From the NCBI GenBank assembly GCA_905236955.1, contig CAJOQW010000110.1:1-14274 (forward strand): a stretch of 14,274 nucleotides of DNA, read 5' to 3'. Under the pieces are notes generated by a model, which worked only from the letters and a program-made list of their open reading frames with translations, was not told the DNA's origin and made no database searches. This stretch comes from an uncultured Bacteroidales bacterium (GTDB lineage Bacteria; Bacteroidota; Bacteroidia; Bacteroidales; UBA932). The first letter of the stretch is position 1; every line of letters begins with the position of its first letter. This document shows, in pieces, positions 6,509-13,547 of the stretch. The position numbers and the translations under genes were made by a program.

Positions 6509-6988
6509 TCAAATATAAAATTTTTTCCTGAATTTGCGGTTCTTGTAGCCTCTCCCTTCCGAAATCCCCTCATATTCGAATCCAAGGGCCAGATAGCCGC
6601 TGCCGTCCGATCCGTCCGCCGGGACATAGGTCATGACGTCATCGGGATGAATGTTCGTGCAGAAAGCCTCCAGCAGTTTGCCCATGCCTCCCACTACCCG
6701 GACTCCGGCGAGAGATGCATAGCGTATCCATTCGTACGATCCGGGATTCCCGCCTTTCGAGGACATGTTCCGCTTGTTCGAGAAGGTGGCGACCGCCACC
6801 AGCGTGCCTTCGGGCAGACGCAGTTCGCCGGAGCCGGTGGCACGTTCCACATACAGGCCATAACGGTGGCGGCACGAACAGTAACCCATTCTGTGATTGG
6901 TATCTATGAAAGGTTTGGCCTCTGCTTCCGAAATCTTTTTCACCGAGCAGTTGCGGGCGTAAACCGTTGCCAGGTCGAGATTATCCAT
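6509..6988 (-). CDS. Uncharacterised GNAT-fold-like protein downstream of recX
   Basis: A 159-residue soluble protein without signal peptide or membrane segment. Visible landmarks are TNHRMGYCSCRHRYGLYV (30-47), LPEGTLVAVATFSNKR (58-73), SYEWIRYASL (84-93), VVGGMGKLLEAFC (98-110) and GYLALGFEYEG (131-141). This order, an N-terminal histidine loop, a beta strand ending in an AVATF segment, a GGxGKLL helix and a C-terminal LGF strand, resembles an acyltransferase (GNAT-like) fold. It also resembles conserved hypothetical proteins of Bacteroides and some phages that I recall only from memory. No substrate can be named. The ATG overlaps the recX stop by 8 nt, implying coupled translation and perhaps a role linked to RecX or nucleic acid. 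The basic tail (KNRKFRKKFYI) could contact nucleic acid. Confidence 0.7.
   Translation of the reverse strand: MDNLDLATVYARNCSVKKISEAEAKPFIDTNHRMGYCSCRHRYGLYVERATGSGELRLPEGTLVAVATFSNKRNMSSKGGNPGSYEWIRYASLAGVRVVGGMGKLLEAFCTNIHPDDVMTYVPADGSDGSGYLALGFEYEGISEGRGYKNRKFRKKFYI
6510..6517 (-). promoter_or_regulatory. -7 box for the M48 peptidase gene, merged with upstream stop codon
   Basis: On the minus strand this reads TATATTTG, an exact TAnnTTTG match. With the next A it forms the last codons and stop of the preceding gene (TAT ATT TGA). The predicted start near 6506 gives a leader of about 20 nt to the ATG at 6486. No -33 match is evident. Confidence 0.5.
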
Positions 6989-7442
6989 TGTGGGAGATCA
7001 TGTCTGTCAGGGGTTCGACGGCGGAGTATTCATAGCCCCTCGAAAGAGCGAAGCGGATGAGTTTGAGGCGGGCCTGGGGATCCCCTTCGAGACTCTTCCA
7101 TTTGGCGCGCATCAGTTTCTCGAGCTTGCCCGCGGCCGCCTGCGGCTCCACCTCTTCCAGTGCGGCGGCGATGTCTTCTTCGCCGATGCCCTTGGCTTTG
7201 AGCGCGAACTTGATCTTGACGGGACCCCAGCCCGTGAGCGACGCTTTTTCCCGGGCGAATGCGGCGCTGTAACGGGCATCGTCCACGAACCGGTCCGCCT
7301 TGAGCGACTCCAGGATTTCTCCGGCCATGACGGTGTCGCCTTCACACCGTTCCAGCACTTTCCGATAAATGTCTGAAGTGCAGTATTCACGGCGGGCGCA
7401 CAAGGCTTCGAGCGCTTGCAGTATCTTTTCCTTAGAAGTCAT
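6981..7442 (-). CDS. recX: RecX regulatory protein
   Basis: RecX binds RecA filaments and limits their growth and recombinase activity. The 153-residue protein has the three-helix-bundle repeats of the family: RFVDDARYSAAFAREKA (51-67), then WGPVKIKFALKAKGIGEEDIAAALEE (72-97), the best-conserved stretch, and a final repeat with KLIRFALSRGYEYSAV (128-143). Its ATG lies 11 nt inside the end of the patatin gene, and its own stop overlaps the next start by 8 nt, so it is embedded in the rlmN-led operon. recA is about 3.5 kb away on the opposite strand and divergent, unlike the common recA-recX tandem. Regulation is therefore probably uncoupled from recA read-through. Confidence 0.9.
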   Translation of the reverse strand: MTSKEKILQALEALCARREYCTSDIYRKVLERCEGDTVMAGEILESLKADRFVDDARYSAAFAREKASLTGWGPVKIKFALKAKGIGEEDIAAALEEVEPQAAAGKLEKLMRAKWKSLEGDPQARLKLIRFALSRGYEYSAVEPLTDMISHNG

Positions 7443-9792
7443 AACCCAGGCTCAGATAAGCTCCCAGACCAGTGATGTCGGACCACATGACGCTGCCTTT
7501 GAGAGGGCCGGCGACCGAGTCGTAAGCCAGCTCCAGCGACACGCCCCAGATATCCGGGACCAATTCCTTGAACAGCGCCGAGAATCCGGTGGCTCCCTGT
7601 ACCAGACCGCCTTTGACGGAAGCATAAAGATTGTTGGCGAGACGGGCTCTCAGGTCCAGCGTGAGGTCATAGGCGTAGTCGTCGACGATTGTACAGCGGG
7701 TGAATCCTGCGAAAGGCATCTGCTGTTCGAAATAACGTCCAGACATGGCTCCGCCCACGAAGTTCGAGATGAAGATGTTCCCGTCGGGATCGTCCCTTAC
7801 CACCATCCTTGCGTGGAAATTCGGGAGAAGCGACAACCGGTCGGTGAGGCGGAAATGCTGCAGATAGTCCATACGGAAAACCTGGGCGGCGTCTTTCCCG
7901 AAAAAGAAGCGGTATCCGAAGCCCATGGAGAAACCCTTGTGGGGGAAGTATTTGTCGTCGAGGGTATATGCCCGCGCATTGCCATAGACCGAAAACAACT
8001 TGGTGTCAAACACCTTCATCTGCTCCTCTGTGATGGACATGCCGCTGTCGGTGAGCCATGAATTCAGGCGGTAATTGTCATATCTGGCGCCGGCCTTCAC
8101 GTCGAAATGGGAGATGCGGTATCCGGACAGCCATGCGTCGGCATTGTGGTGCCAGAAACCGGCGTCGTACAATCCGTCTCCGAACACCATGTTGGCGCGG
8201 TTGTATCCCGACCTGGCCGAGATGTTGAAGGCAGGGAAACGCGGATAGGTGAGCGAGAAGTGGGCCTGCCCGTACCAGTTCTGCCCAATGCGGGTCTCGG
8301 CGTCGAACTTTGGGCCGCTGAGTTTATAGGCGTTGAAGCCGATCCCTATGAGCGCCGCCACCATGTCTTCGGTATCGAGGCGCCCCGATACTCCCAGCCT
8401 GTGGACGGGGCCTCCGGTGCAGTTGAAATGCAGGTCGTAGCCGTCTTCCGACTTGAGCAGGGAGTATTTCACATCCCGGAATGAATTCGTTGCGAATATC
8501 TTCGCCACTGCGTCCTCTATCTGGGTGTTGTAAAGCTCCTGGCCGGGAGCGATGTCCAGCAGGCCCAGCAGGTAATCGGCGTCATTTCCGTCAACCCCGT
8601 TGAAATGGATGCCGGTCAGGTGGACGGGAACCTTGGAAATGTCGGTCGCGCTCGCGTGTCCGCTCCTGACGCTGCGGTTGCCGGTGCGGGAGGCCACCAG
8701 ATCCAGCTGGGAGTCCACCTTCATGGCGGCCTCGTAACCGCGGTTGATGATGGAGTCGATGGATTCGTGGTCGAAACTCAGCATGTTGTAACCCTGGAGG
8801 TCGGGATGGATGTGGACATCCGCGTCGGCGATATTCTTGTCGTAGGCCTCGCGGCTGAGCATGTCTATGAGCTGCGAGGCCAGGTCGCCGATGTTGTTGA
8901 TTTCGCTGTAGGCAGGGTTGCCCTGCGAGAGGACCACGCCTATCACGATGTCGGCCCCCATGGCCCGGGCGAGGTCGGTGGGGAAGTTGTTGCGGGTGCC
9001 CCCGTCCACCAGTATCATGCCGTCCTTGCGGACGGGGTTGAACATGGCAGGGATGCTCATGGTGGCGCGCATGGCGAGGGCGATGTCGCCGGAGGTGAAG
9101 TTCTTGGCCTTGCCGCTTACCACATCCGAAGCCACGCAGCAGAATGGTATGGGCAGGTCGGCGAATGAGACGGAATCGCGGTATCCGGTGCAGAGCCGGG
9201 CCAGGAGGTTGTTCACGTTCAGTCCGCTCACCCAACCTGCCGGGAGGCTGCCGGCGAGGCTGGACTGCGAAGCGTCGTCCATCTTGAACTCGTCGTCTTC
9301 CGGGGCGAGGCCTGATTGTCCGCTTAAGAAGCTGCGGAAGCTGAACGGGATGCGCAGGTTGTACCTTGCCCGGCGTATCTTGGTTTCGTACGGGATGTAT
9401 TTCGGGTCTATCTTGTCGCTCAGCAGCATATCCCAGTCCGCGTTCCTGATGAGGGTGTCGAGGAATGCCGGGCTATAGCCCAGGGCATACAGGCCGCCTA
9501 CGAGGCCGCCCATGCTGGTGCCGAGCACCATATCGACCGGGATGCCCTTCTCTTCCAGTCGCCTGAGGGCGGAGATGTGCGCCGCACCCTTGGCCCCTCC
9601 GCCGCTGAGGACGACCGCTACGGTAGGCCGTCCGGCCGTAGCGCGTACAGTGTTCATCCTGGCCTGCATCTTCCTGAAGAACACCGAGTCCGCCGCCGGG
9701 TCCACGCTGGGGGCGACGAGGTTGAATCCTTTCTGGGCGTAGGCCGTGAATGCCGAGGCCAGCAGGACCGATATGAGCAGCAGCCTTTTCAT
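7432..9792 (-). CDS. Patatin-like phospholipase with POTRA and outer-membrane beta-barrel (PlpD-type, type Vd secretion)
   Basis: A 786-residue protein with a signal peptide (MKRLLLISVLLASAFTAYAQ). The patatin domain (about 50-300) has the oxyanion loop GGGAKG (64-69), nucleophile Ser93 in GTSMGG and catalytic Asp263 in VDGGTRNNFP, so the lipase dyad is intact. A POTRA-like domain follows (about 388-458: VHLTGIHFNG..., DIAPGQELYNTQIEDAVAKIFATNSFRDVKY). The rest is rich in alternating aromatic strands and ends LSLGYDF with a terminal Phe, the expected beta-barrel end signal. This order matches the self-secreting PlpD family. Expected activity is phospholipase A on membranes; its target and whether the lipase faces periplasm or surface are not known. 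The start is set by the signal peptide and by the 4-nt ATGA overlap with rlmN; its 3' end overlaps recX by 11 nt. Confidence 0.93.
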   Translation of the reverse strand: MKRLLLISVLLASAFTAYAQKGFNLVAPSVDPAADSVFFRKMQARMNTVRATAGRPTVAVVLSGGGAKGAAHISALRRLEEKGIPVDMVLGTSMGGLVGGLYALGYSPAFLDTLIRNADWDMLLSDKIDPKYIPYETKIRRARYNLRIPFSFRSFLSGQSGLAPEDDEFKMDDASQSSLAGSLPAGWVSGLNVNNLLARLCTGYRDSVSFADLPIPFCCVASDVVSGKAKNFTSGDIALAMRATMSIPAMFNPVRKDGMILVDGGTRNNFPTDLARAMGADIVIGVVLSQGNPAYSEINNIGDLASQLIDMLSREAYDKNIADADVHIHPDLQGYNMLSFDHESIDSIINRGYEAAMKVDSQLDLVASRTGNRSVRSGHASATDISKVPVHLTGIHFNGVDGNDADYLLGLLDIAPGQELYNTQIEDAVAKIFATNSFRDVKYSLLKSEDGYDLHFNCTGGPVHRLGVSGRLDTEDMVAALIGIGFNAYKLSGPKFDAETRIGQNWYGQAHFSLTYPRFPAFNISARSGYNRANMVFGDGLYDAGFWHHNADAWLSGYRISHFDVKAGARYDNYRLNSWLTDSGMSITEEQMKVFDTKLFSVYGNARAYTLDDKYFPHKGFSMGFGYRFFFGKDAAQVFRMDYLQHFRLTDRLSLLPNFHARMVVRDDPDGNIFISNFVGGAMSGRYFEQQMPFAGFTRCTIVDDYAYDLTLDLRARLANNLYASVKGGLVQGATGFSALFKELVPDIWGVSLELAYDSVAGPLKGSVMWSDITGLGAYLSLGYDF

Positions 9793-10817
9793 TCCTGGCG
9801 ATGTTTTCCTGCGAGCATCCCGCATGCGGCGAGTATGTCCTCGCCGCGCGAGGCGCGTATGGTGCAGGTTATTCCATTGTTGCTGAGTCTGTCGCGGAAG
9901 GCTTCCATGACCCCCTGGCTGGAACTCTCATAGGGGAAGTCGGGAATCTTGTGGAAGCGGATGAGGTTCACCCTGCATTCCAGGCCGCGGAGCATCCTTA
10001 TCAGGGCGTCGGCATGGCGCCTGGAGTCGTTCCATCCCGCGAACATGGTGTATTCGAAACTCACGCGGCGCTGGCCGCTGAAGTCGTATTGCCTGATCAG
10101 GGATATGATTTCCCTCTCGTCGAAGGCTTTCTGGACCGGCATCATCTGCTCCCTTTCTTCGGGGAAGGGGTTGTGAAGGCTGACCGCCAGATGGCAGCGC
10201 TGTCCGTCGAGATATCTCTTGAGCGCTGGAAGTACGCCTATGGTGGATACGGTGATACGCTTAGGGCTCCATGCGAAACCCCAGGGGGCGGTTAGCACCT
10301 CAAGTGCCTGCGAGACGGCCCCATAGTTGTCAAGAGGCTCGCCCATGCCCATGAACACCGCATTGGTCAGGGTCTGGGGACTGTCCACGCCCAGGAACTG
10401 GTTGAGGATGTCGGCGGCACTCAGGTTGCCGTGCCAGCCCTGCCTGCCGGTCATGCAGAAGCGGCAGCCCATCTTGCACCCCGCCTGGCTGCTCACGCAC
10501 AGCGTGCGGCGGTCCTCCTCGGGTATGACCACGGCCTCCACGGCCGATCCTTCGCCGCCCCAGACCACCGGGAACAGGTATTTGGCCGTGCCGTCCGACG
10601 ATACCGCCTTCCCTATGGAGGGGGCTGTGCCGATGTCGTATTTATCCGAAAGGGCGGCCTTGGATGCGTTCGAGATATTGGTCATCGCATCGAACGAAGA
10701 CACCCTCTTGACATACAGCCATTCGGCCAGCTGCTTGCCCACGAAAGGCTTCAGGCCGCACTCCGCTGCGGCCTCCTTCAGGCCTTCCAGGTTTTTTCCG
10801 AGCAAGATACCTTTCAT
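9789..10817 (-). CDS. rlmN: Dual-specificity 23S rRNA A2503 / tRNA A37 C2-methyltransferase
   Basis: Radical-SAM enzyme that methylates C2 of A2503 in 23S rRNA and A37 in some tRNAs. The 342-residue protein has the [4Fe-4S] motif CKMGCRFC (Cys114, Cys118, Cys121). The two further catalytic cysteines correspond to E. coli Cys118 and Cys355: Cys107 in TLCVSSQAGC and Cys332 in AACGML. GMGEPLDNY (157-165), RITVSTIGVLPAL and CHLAVSLH are also typical. The N-terminal EWLYVKRVSSFDAMTNIS is the family's accessory domain. The ATG at 10817 matches the usual length. It leads an overlapping operon with the patatin gene, recX and the GNAT-like gene. The promoter must lie in the 84-nt gap to recA; only a weak TAAATTCG resembles a -7 box there. 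Confidence 0.96.
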   Translation of the reverse strand: MKGILLGKNLEGLKEAAAECGLKPFVGKQLAEWLYVKRVSSFDAMTNISNASKAALSDKYDIGTAPSIGKAVSSDGTAKYLFPVVWGGEGSAVEAVVIPEEDRRTLCVSSQAGCKMGCRFCMTGRQGWHGNLSAADILNQFLGVDSPQTLTNAVFMGMGEPLDNYGAVSQALEVLTAPWGFAWSPKRITVSTIGVLPALKRYLDGQRCHLAVSLHNPFPEEREQMMPVQKAFDEREIISLIRQYDFSGQRRVSFEYTMFAGWNDSRRHADALIRMLRGLECRVNLIRFHKIPDFPYESSSQGVMEAFRDRLSNNGITCTIRASRGEDILAACGMLAGKHRQE

Positions 10818-10842
10818 ACTGCGAATTTAACTAAAATTTGCC

Positions 10843-10850
10843 TATATTTG
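10843..10850 (+). promoter_or_regulatory. recA promoter, -7 box
   Basis: TATATTTG, an exact TAnnTTTG match in the 84-nt rlmN-recA gap. The predicted start near 10854 gives a leader of about 48 nt to the recA ATG at 10902. I see no recognisable LexA/SOS box beside it. Confidence 0.5.
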
Positions 10851-10857
10851 TCTTTCA

Positions 10858-10872
10858 CGGGTCCGGTACCCG
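10858..10872 (+). other. Small hairpin at the 5' end of the recA leader
   Basis: CGGGT-CCGGT-ACCCG: a perfect 5-bp stem with a 5-nt loop, starting about five bases into the predicted recA transcript. It could protect the mRNA 5' end or be a short operator. It is not followed by a T-run, so it is not a terminator. Confidence 0.35.
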
Positions 10873-10901
10873 CAGATTTATTAACGATAAAATCATACAT
10901 T

Positions 10902-11936
10902 ATGGCTAAAGAAGCAGAAGAAAACCAGGCCCAGGCAATGAATGCGGCGAAACTCAAAGCATTGCAGGCCACGATCGACAAAATCGAGAAAGATTATGGG
11001 AAAGGTACGATCATGAAGTTGGGAGACCAGCCAGAATGGAGTGAAGCCCAGGTGATTCCCAGCGGCAGCGTAGCCCTGGACCACGCCCTGGGCATAGGGG
11101 GCTATCCGCGCGGGCGCATCGTAGAAATCTACGGCCCCGAATCCAGCGGAAAAACCACCCTCGCTATCCATGCGATAGCCGAAGCGCAGAAGCTCGGCGG
11201 CATAGCCGCGATGATAGACGCCGAACACGCCTTCGACCGCACGTATGCAAAGAATCTGGGCGTAAACCTCGAAACCCTGCTCATCTCTCAGCCAGACAAC
11301 GGCGAGCAGGCGCTCGAAATAGCCGACAACCTCATCCGCTCCGGGGCGGTGGACATAGTGGTCATCGACTCTGTCGCGGCCCTTACCCCGAAGGCCGAGA
11401 TAGAAGGCGAGATGGGTGACAACAAAGTCGGTCTCCAGGCACGCCTAATGAGCCAGGCACTTCGCAAGCTCACCGCCAACATCGCCAAAACCAACACCTG
11501 CTGCATCTTCATCAACCAGCTCCGCGAGAAGATAGGCATCATGTTCGGCAATCCCGAAACCACCACCGGCGGCAACGCCCTTAAGTTCTATGCTTCGGTG
11601 CGCCTGGACGTAAGGCGCCTCACTCAAATCAAGGAAGGTGACGAAGCCCTGGGCAACAGCACCCGCGTCAAGGTGGTCAAGAACAAGATGGCACCGCCTT
11701 TCAAAAAGGCCGAATTCGACATCATCTATGGCGAAGGCATCTCGCACGCCGGCGAACTGGTGGACCTCGGCGTCACCTTCGGCATAATCCAGAAGAGCGG
11801 TTCGTGGTTCAGCTACGGCGGCAACAAGCTAGCGCAGGGGCGCGAAGCGACCAAGCAGCTCATGAAAGACAATCCCGAGCTGGCAGACGAAATCGAGGCC
11901 AAGATCCGCGAGGCCCTCAAGGCCGTGAAGGACTAG
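10902..11936 (+). CDS. recA: RecA recombinase
   Basis: ATP-dependent strand-exchange protein for homologous recombination and SOS signalling. The 344-residue protein has the Walker A motif GPESSGKTT, AAMIDAEHAFDRTYAKNLGV, the Walker B strand VDIVVIDSVAALTP, the L1 region (EGEMGDNKVGLQARLMSQALRK, split by MG), INQLREKIGIMFGNPETTTGG (L2 region) and a C-terminal domain with TKQLMKDNPELADEIE. Sequence style is typical of Bacteroidales RecA, but the C-terminal tail is short (KAVKD) and lacks the long acidic tail of E. coli RecA. The ATG at 10902 starts MAKEAEENQ; longer frames would run through the promoter and rlmN. The gene is alone in its unit, ended by the terminator at 11962. Confidence 0.98.
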   Translation: MAKEAEENQAQAMNAAKLKALQATIDKIEKDYGKGTIMKLGDQPEWSEAQVIPSGSVALDHALGIGGYPRGRIVEIYGPESSGKTTLAIHAIAEAQKLGGIAAMIDAEHAFDRTYAKNLGVNLETLLISQPDNGEQALEIADNLIRSGAVDIVVIDSVAALTPKAEIEGEMGDNKVGLQARLMSQALRKLTANIAKTNTCCIFINQLREKIGIMFGNPETTTGGNALKFYASVRLDVRRLTQIKEGDEALGNSTRVKVVKNKMAPPFKKAEFDIIYGEGISHAGELVDLGVTFGIIQKSGSWFSYGGNKLAQGREATKQLMKDNPELADEIEAKIREALKAVKD

Positions 11937-11961
11937 GCATCCGGCGCTTAAGTAAACGAAC

Positions 11962-12000
11962 AGGGATGGCAGTTTCGTGTTTCTGCCATCCCTTGTTTAT
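11962..12000. terminator. Intrinsic terminator shared by recA and hsp20
   Basis: AGGGATGGCAG (11962-11972) and CTGCCATCCCT (11983-11993) form a perfect 11-bp stem with a 10-nt loop, followed on the plus strand by TGTTTATTT. It lies between the convergent recA and hsp20 stops. The minus-strand exit (GTTCGTTTAC) is less T-rich, so it is strongest for recA but could serve both. Confidence 0.85.
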
Positions 12001-12019
12001 TTGAACCTTTTCCCGAGGC

Positions 12020-12448
12020 TTATTTCACCTCTATGTTCTTCCTGGTTTCGGGGGCGGGCACCCTTTTGATCTTGGGGATGCTGACCCTGAGCTCGCCGTT
12101 CTCGACCTTGGCGTCGATGTTGTCCCTGTCGGCGTCGTCGGGGAGGAGCATGGTCTGCTGGAACTTCGTGTAGGAGTATTCGCGGCGGAGGTAGTGTCCG
12201 TGCTTCTTCTCCTCATCGCTGTGCTTCTTTTCCATGTTGATCACGAGGTCTCCGTCGGCATCGAGGGTAACCTTGAAGTCTTCCTTTGTCATTCCGGGGG
12301 CTGCAAGTTCGAGCTCATAGCCTTGTTCGTTCTCAATTACGTTGATCGCGGGGGCTGTCGCCCTGGTGTGGACCATCCAGTCATTGTCGAAGAAATCGTT
12401 GAATACGTCGGGAATCCACTGATTGTTGTAACGTCTTGCCGGTAACAT
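12020..12448 (-). CDS. Small heat-shock protein, Hsp20/alpha-crystallin family
   Basis: ATP-independent holdase that binds unfolding proteins under stress. The 142-residue protein has a short N-terminal arm (DVFNDFFDNDW), then the alpha-crystallin domain from about residue 34 (INVIENEQGYELELAAPGMTKEDF...). This includes the conserved APGMTKEDF and, near the end, KVENGELRVSIPK, the family's G-x-L strand. A short tail ends in KNIEVK; its IEV may act as the I-x-I/V oligomer contact. The ATG at 12448 has an AGGAG Shine-Dalgarno sequence at 12458-12462, nine bases upstream, unusually clear for this phylum. Upstream lie hairpins and repeats, but no -7 box I trust, so heat-responsive control is only inference. 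Confidence 0.94.
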   Translation of the reverse strand: MLPARRYNNQWIPDVFNDFFDNDWMVHTRATAPAINVIENEQGYELELAAPGMTKEDFKVTLDADGDLVINMEKKHSDEEKKHGHYLRREYSYTKFQQTMLLPDDADRDNIDAKVENGELRVSIPKIKRVPAPETRKNIEVK

Positions 12449-12673
12449 GATTTTAATCTCCTATTTTTTAAATCCGTTTTACTTTTTATTGTCCTGTCCC
12501 ATCATCGGGGACACTTGGAAACAGGCAAACGGCAGGCCAGGGACAAAAAGTCATGAAAATATCAAAAAGGTAGACATAACGGCAGGTAAAACCTGAAAAA
12601 ATGGCACATTTACTGTCATTTTGTCGAAAATCTTTAATTCCCACAAGATGTAATCATTATTTGGAATTTGTTA
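12449..12673. other. Noncoding region upstream of hsp20 with hairpins and a direct repeat
   Basis: This AT-rich gap between hsp20 and the DUF3737 gene has no convincing reading frame. It holds the hsp20 Shine-Dalgarno (12458-12462), a TGTCCC/GGGACA hairpin (12495-12500 and 12508-12513), a CAGGT-AAA-ACCTG hairpin (12583-12595) and a 9-bp direct repeat AACGGCAGG at 12528-12536 and 12578-12586, 50 bp apart. The hsp20 promoter must lie here, but I cannot place it. Confidence 0.5.
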
Positions 12674-12681
12674 TATCTTTG
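12674..12681 (+). promoter_or_regulatory. Promoter -7 box for the DUF3737 gene
   Basis: TATCTTTG, an exact TAnnTTTG match in a context (TTATATCTTTGCAC) very typical of Bacteroidota promoters. The predicted start near 12685 is about 14 nt before the ATG at 12699. Confidence 0.6.
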
Positions 12682-12698
12682 CACCCGTCAAATTGAAA

Positions 12699-13547
12699 AT
12701 GCAAATGGAAATCATCAAGGACCAGGAGTTCGGCGGGGAAAGGCCGCTGTACAACACACACGGTCTCAGGCTTGAGAACGTAACCATCCATGTCGGCGAA
12801 TCCGCCCTCAAGGAAACCTCGGACATCGAGGCTGAAGGCTGCCGTTTCGAAGGGAAGTATCCCTTCTGGGAATGCGACGGTTTCAAGGTGAAGGACTGCC
12901 TTTTCACCGAAGGCGCCCGCGCCGCCCTTTGGTACTCGCGCAACCTTCTAATGGAAGATACCCTCGTCGAGGCTCCCAAGATGTTCCGCGAGATGGACGG
13001 TCTCACCCTGAGGCGTGTAAGGATTCCCAACGCTGCGGAAACCCTCTGGCGTTGTTCCAATGTGGCGCTGGTGGATGTGGAGATAAACAAGGGCGACTAT
13101 CTCTTCATGCATTCGCACGACATCAAGGTATATGGCCTCAAACTCCAGGGCAACTACTCTTTCCAGTACTGCAGGAACGTGGAAATCCACGATTCCATCC
13201 TCGACTCCAAGGATGCCTTCTGGGAGACCGAGAACGTCAGCGTTTATGATTCATTCTTAAATGGGGAATACCTGGCCTGGTACAGCAAGAACCTCAGGCT
13301 GGTGAACTGCCGCATCGCCGGCACCCAGCCGCTGTGCTATGCCGACGGCCTGGTACTCGAGAACTGCACATTCGACCCGGACGCCGACCTTTCTTTCGAA
13401 TATTCATCGGTACAGGCCGATGTGCGCGGAAACATCACATCCGTGAAGAATCCCCGTACGGGAAGGATCGTTGCCGACAGTTATGGCGAAATAATCCTCA
13501 ATGACGACATCAAGGCTCCCGGAGACTGCAGGGTGGAAACCCGTTAA
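12699..13547 (+). CDS. DUF3737 family protein (right-handed beta-helix-like repeats)
   Basis: A 282-residue protein without a signal peptide. It is built of short repeats of about 18-22 residues, each with a hydrophobic-x-N/D-C-x-F-type turn: EAEGCRFEGKYPFWECDG, VKDCLFTEGARAALWYSRN, LKLQGNYSFQYCRNVEIHDS, LNGEYLAWYSKNLRLVNC. This is the pattern of a right-handed parallel beta-helix and matches the DUF3737 family (recurring KYPFWEC, AETLWRC, GNYSF, SKDAFWE, GEYLAWYSKN phrases). The function is unknown; the many surface Trp, Tyr and Asn residues suggest ligand or carbohydrate contact, as inference. ATGs at 12699 and 12705 are both possible; a TTG at 12693 is less likely. The last two bases of the stop region overlap the stop of the convergent aminotransferase. 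Confidence 0.85.
   Translation: MQMEIIKDQEFGGERPLYNTHGLRLENVTIHVGESALKETSDIEAEGCRFEGKYPFWECDGFKVKDCLFTEGARAALWYSRNLLMEDTLVEAPKMFREMDGLTLRRVRIPNAAETLWRCSNVALVDVEINKGDYLFMHSHDIKVYGLKLQGNYSFQYCRNVEIHDSILDSKDAFWETENVSVYDSFLNGEYLAWYSKNLRLVNCRIAGTQPLCYADGLVLENCTFDPDADLSFEYSSVQADVRGNITSVKNPRTGRIVADSYGEIILNDDIKAPGDCRVETR

Noticed and set aside
6628..6988. N-terminal extension of the M48 peptidase into the upstream gene
   Set aside because: The lipoprotein signal at 6486 fixes the start, and the extension is antisense-free coding of a different gene in another frame.
12583..12600. CAGGT-AAA-ACCTG hairpin as a terminator
   Set aside because: It is followed on the plus strand by A's, not T's, and no gene on the plus strand ends just before it; on the minus strand it precedes hsp20.
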